Below the pieces are notes generated by a model. The model did not search any database. It saw only the letters and a list, made by a program, of their open reading frames with translations, and had not been told where the DNA came from. The position numbers and the translations under genes are program-made. From positions 10,668,001 through 10,732,000 of the forward strand of contig NZ_CP107841.1 in the NCBI RefSeq assembly GCF_036346855.1: a DNA stretch of 64,000 nucleotides, read 5' to 3'. Shown here piece by piece: positions 63,267 through 64,000 of the stretch; the first letter of the stretch is position 1; every line of letters starts with the position of its first letter. Origin of the DNA: Streptomyces europaeiscabiei. Its GTDB lineage: Bacteria; Actinomycetota; Actinomycetes; Streptomycetales; Streptomycetaceae.

Positions 63267-64000
63267 GTGACGAATCCAAGAGTCTGGCTCATCACCGGTG
63301 CATCCCGCGGCCTGGGCAGGGCTTTCGCCGCGGCCGCCTTGGCGTGCGGCGACCGGGTAGTGGCTGCCGCCCGCAACGTCGGGCCCCTGGAGGAACTGAC
63401 CGAGAGGTATCCCGGCCACCTGGTCCCGCTTTCGTTGGACGTCGCCGACCGTCAGAGCGTGTTCGACGGGGTGGAGCGGGCGGCAGCTGCGTTCGGCAGA
63501 CTGGACGTGGTCGTCAACAACGCAGGCGGAATGCTCTACGGCATGGTGGAGGAAGCCACGGAGGAACAGATCCGGGCGCATATGGATGTGAACTTCTTCG
63601 GCGCCGTGTGGGTGGCTCAGGCGGTCCTTCCTCACTTGCGCGCCCAAGGCGGGGGACGGCTCCTCCAGGTCACCTCGATGGGTAGCGGCGGCGGCATGGC
63701 CACCGTCGGCTTCTACGGCGCAGGCAAGGCCGCGCTGGACTCGGTCAGCGAGGCACTGGCGATGGAGGTCGAAGGGTTCGGCGTCAAGGTCACCATCGTG
63801 CAGATGGGCGGCTACAACACCGGCCTGTTCACCGCTGGCACCACGACCACCGAACCCCTGGCGCAGTATCAGTCCCTGCGCACCGAGATGGAGGCGATGT
63901 GGGGCGACTCCGTCGCCCCGGAGCCGGACACCGCTGCCCCGGTCATCATGAAGCTGGCCGCACTGCCGGACCCGCCCCGACGGCTGATAGTCGGCAGCCA
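63267..64000 (+). CDS. Short-chain dehydrogenase/reductase, 3' end outside window
   Basis: At least 244 residues from GTG 63267. NAD(P)-binding TGASRGLGRAFAAAAL, the VNNAGG motif, catalytic Ser in VTSMGSGGGMA and the YxxxK motif in FYGAGKAALD. The NN-A-G and Y/K residues are intact. Members reduce ketones or oxidise alcohols of varied substrates. Target of the divergent TetR (inference). Confidence 0.88.
   Translation, partial: MTNPRVWLITGASRGLGRAFAAAALACGDRVVAAARNVGPLEELTERYPGHLVPLSLDVADRQSVFDGVERAAAAFGRLDVVVNNAGGMLYGMVEEATEEQIRAHMDVNFFGAVWVAQAVLPHLRAQGGGRLLQVTSMGSGGGMATVGFYGAGKAALDSVSEALAMEVEGFGVKVTIVQMGGYNTGLFTAGTTTTEPLAQYQSLRTEMEAMWGDSVAPEPDTAAPVIMKLAALPDPPRRLIVGS

Overview
The base composition (very high GC, strong third-position GC), the many ATGA/GTGA-coupled genes, an ArpA-type gamma-butyrolactone receptor, an AfsR-like regulator and numerous actinobacterial insertion-sequence remnants point to a Streptomyces or close relative, probably a chromosome arm. 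I saw no rRNA, tRNA or CRISPR array.

Region 1 (1-20.9 kb) is most of a specialised-metabolite gene cluster, cut by the left edge. An operon on the minus strand (11657 to 2821) encodes an FAD/NAD(P)-binding oxidoreductase, class II aldolase, prephenate dehydrogenase, chorismate synthase, a dehydroquinate-synthase homologue with altered active site, a transposase-derived protein, a small repeat-bearing protein and a transaldolase homologue lacking its Schiff-base lysine. Beside it lie an AraC regulator coupled to a functional-looking AMP ligase (which runs off the window), a degenerate AMP ligase plus a stand-alone ligase C-terminal domain, an HTH-only LysR protein, shikimate kinase, a butyrolactone receptor, an acyl-CoA-dehydrogenase-like flavoprotein and a VAO-type oxidase. 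Three near-identical palindromes (2698, 14487, 17835) are very likely the receptor's operators, so the cluster is probably switched by a butyrolactone-type signal. A TnpB element sits at the receptor's 3' end. The product is not recognisable; I infer a shikimate/prephenate-derived building block activated by the ligase.

Region 2 (21-29 kb) has a large AfsR/SARP-NB-ARC-TPR regulator, a secreted DUF2690 protein, a secreted subtilisin-like protease and a DUF3533 gene remnant.

Region 3 (29-52 kb) is accessory: TetR, mycothiol-dependent-isomerase-like protein, lipoprotein, HEAT-repeat protein, secreted beta-propeller, FAD monooxygenase, a two-component operon cut by IS630, several small proteins (DUF4259, DUF4440, SUKH), a frameshifted pterin carbinolamine dehydratase, and a MerR-methyltransferase-ThuA-Gfo/Idh/MocA group.

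Region 4 (52-64 kb) is a mobile-element graveyard (IS1380, IS3, IS110, IS6, Tn3 pieces) holding gene fragments (ArsC, MFS, Rhs), an intact GH115 glycosidase, an RTX-like secreted protein, and a TetR/SDR divergent pair. Inside it are two tandem 38-codon genes for nearly identical secreted peptides with a 14-residue mature part around a Cys-Cys-Gly core. Together with the pseudoenzyme-rich shikimate cluster, these are the most promising novelties.
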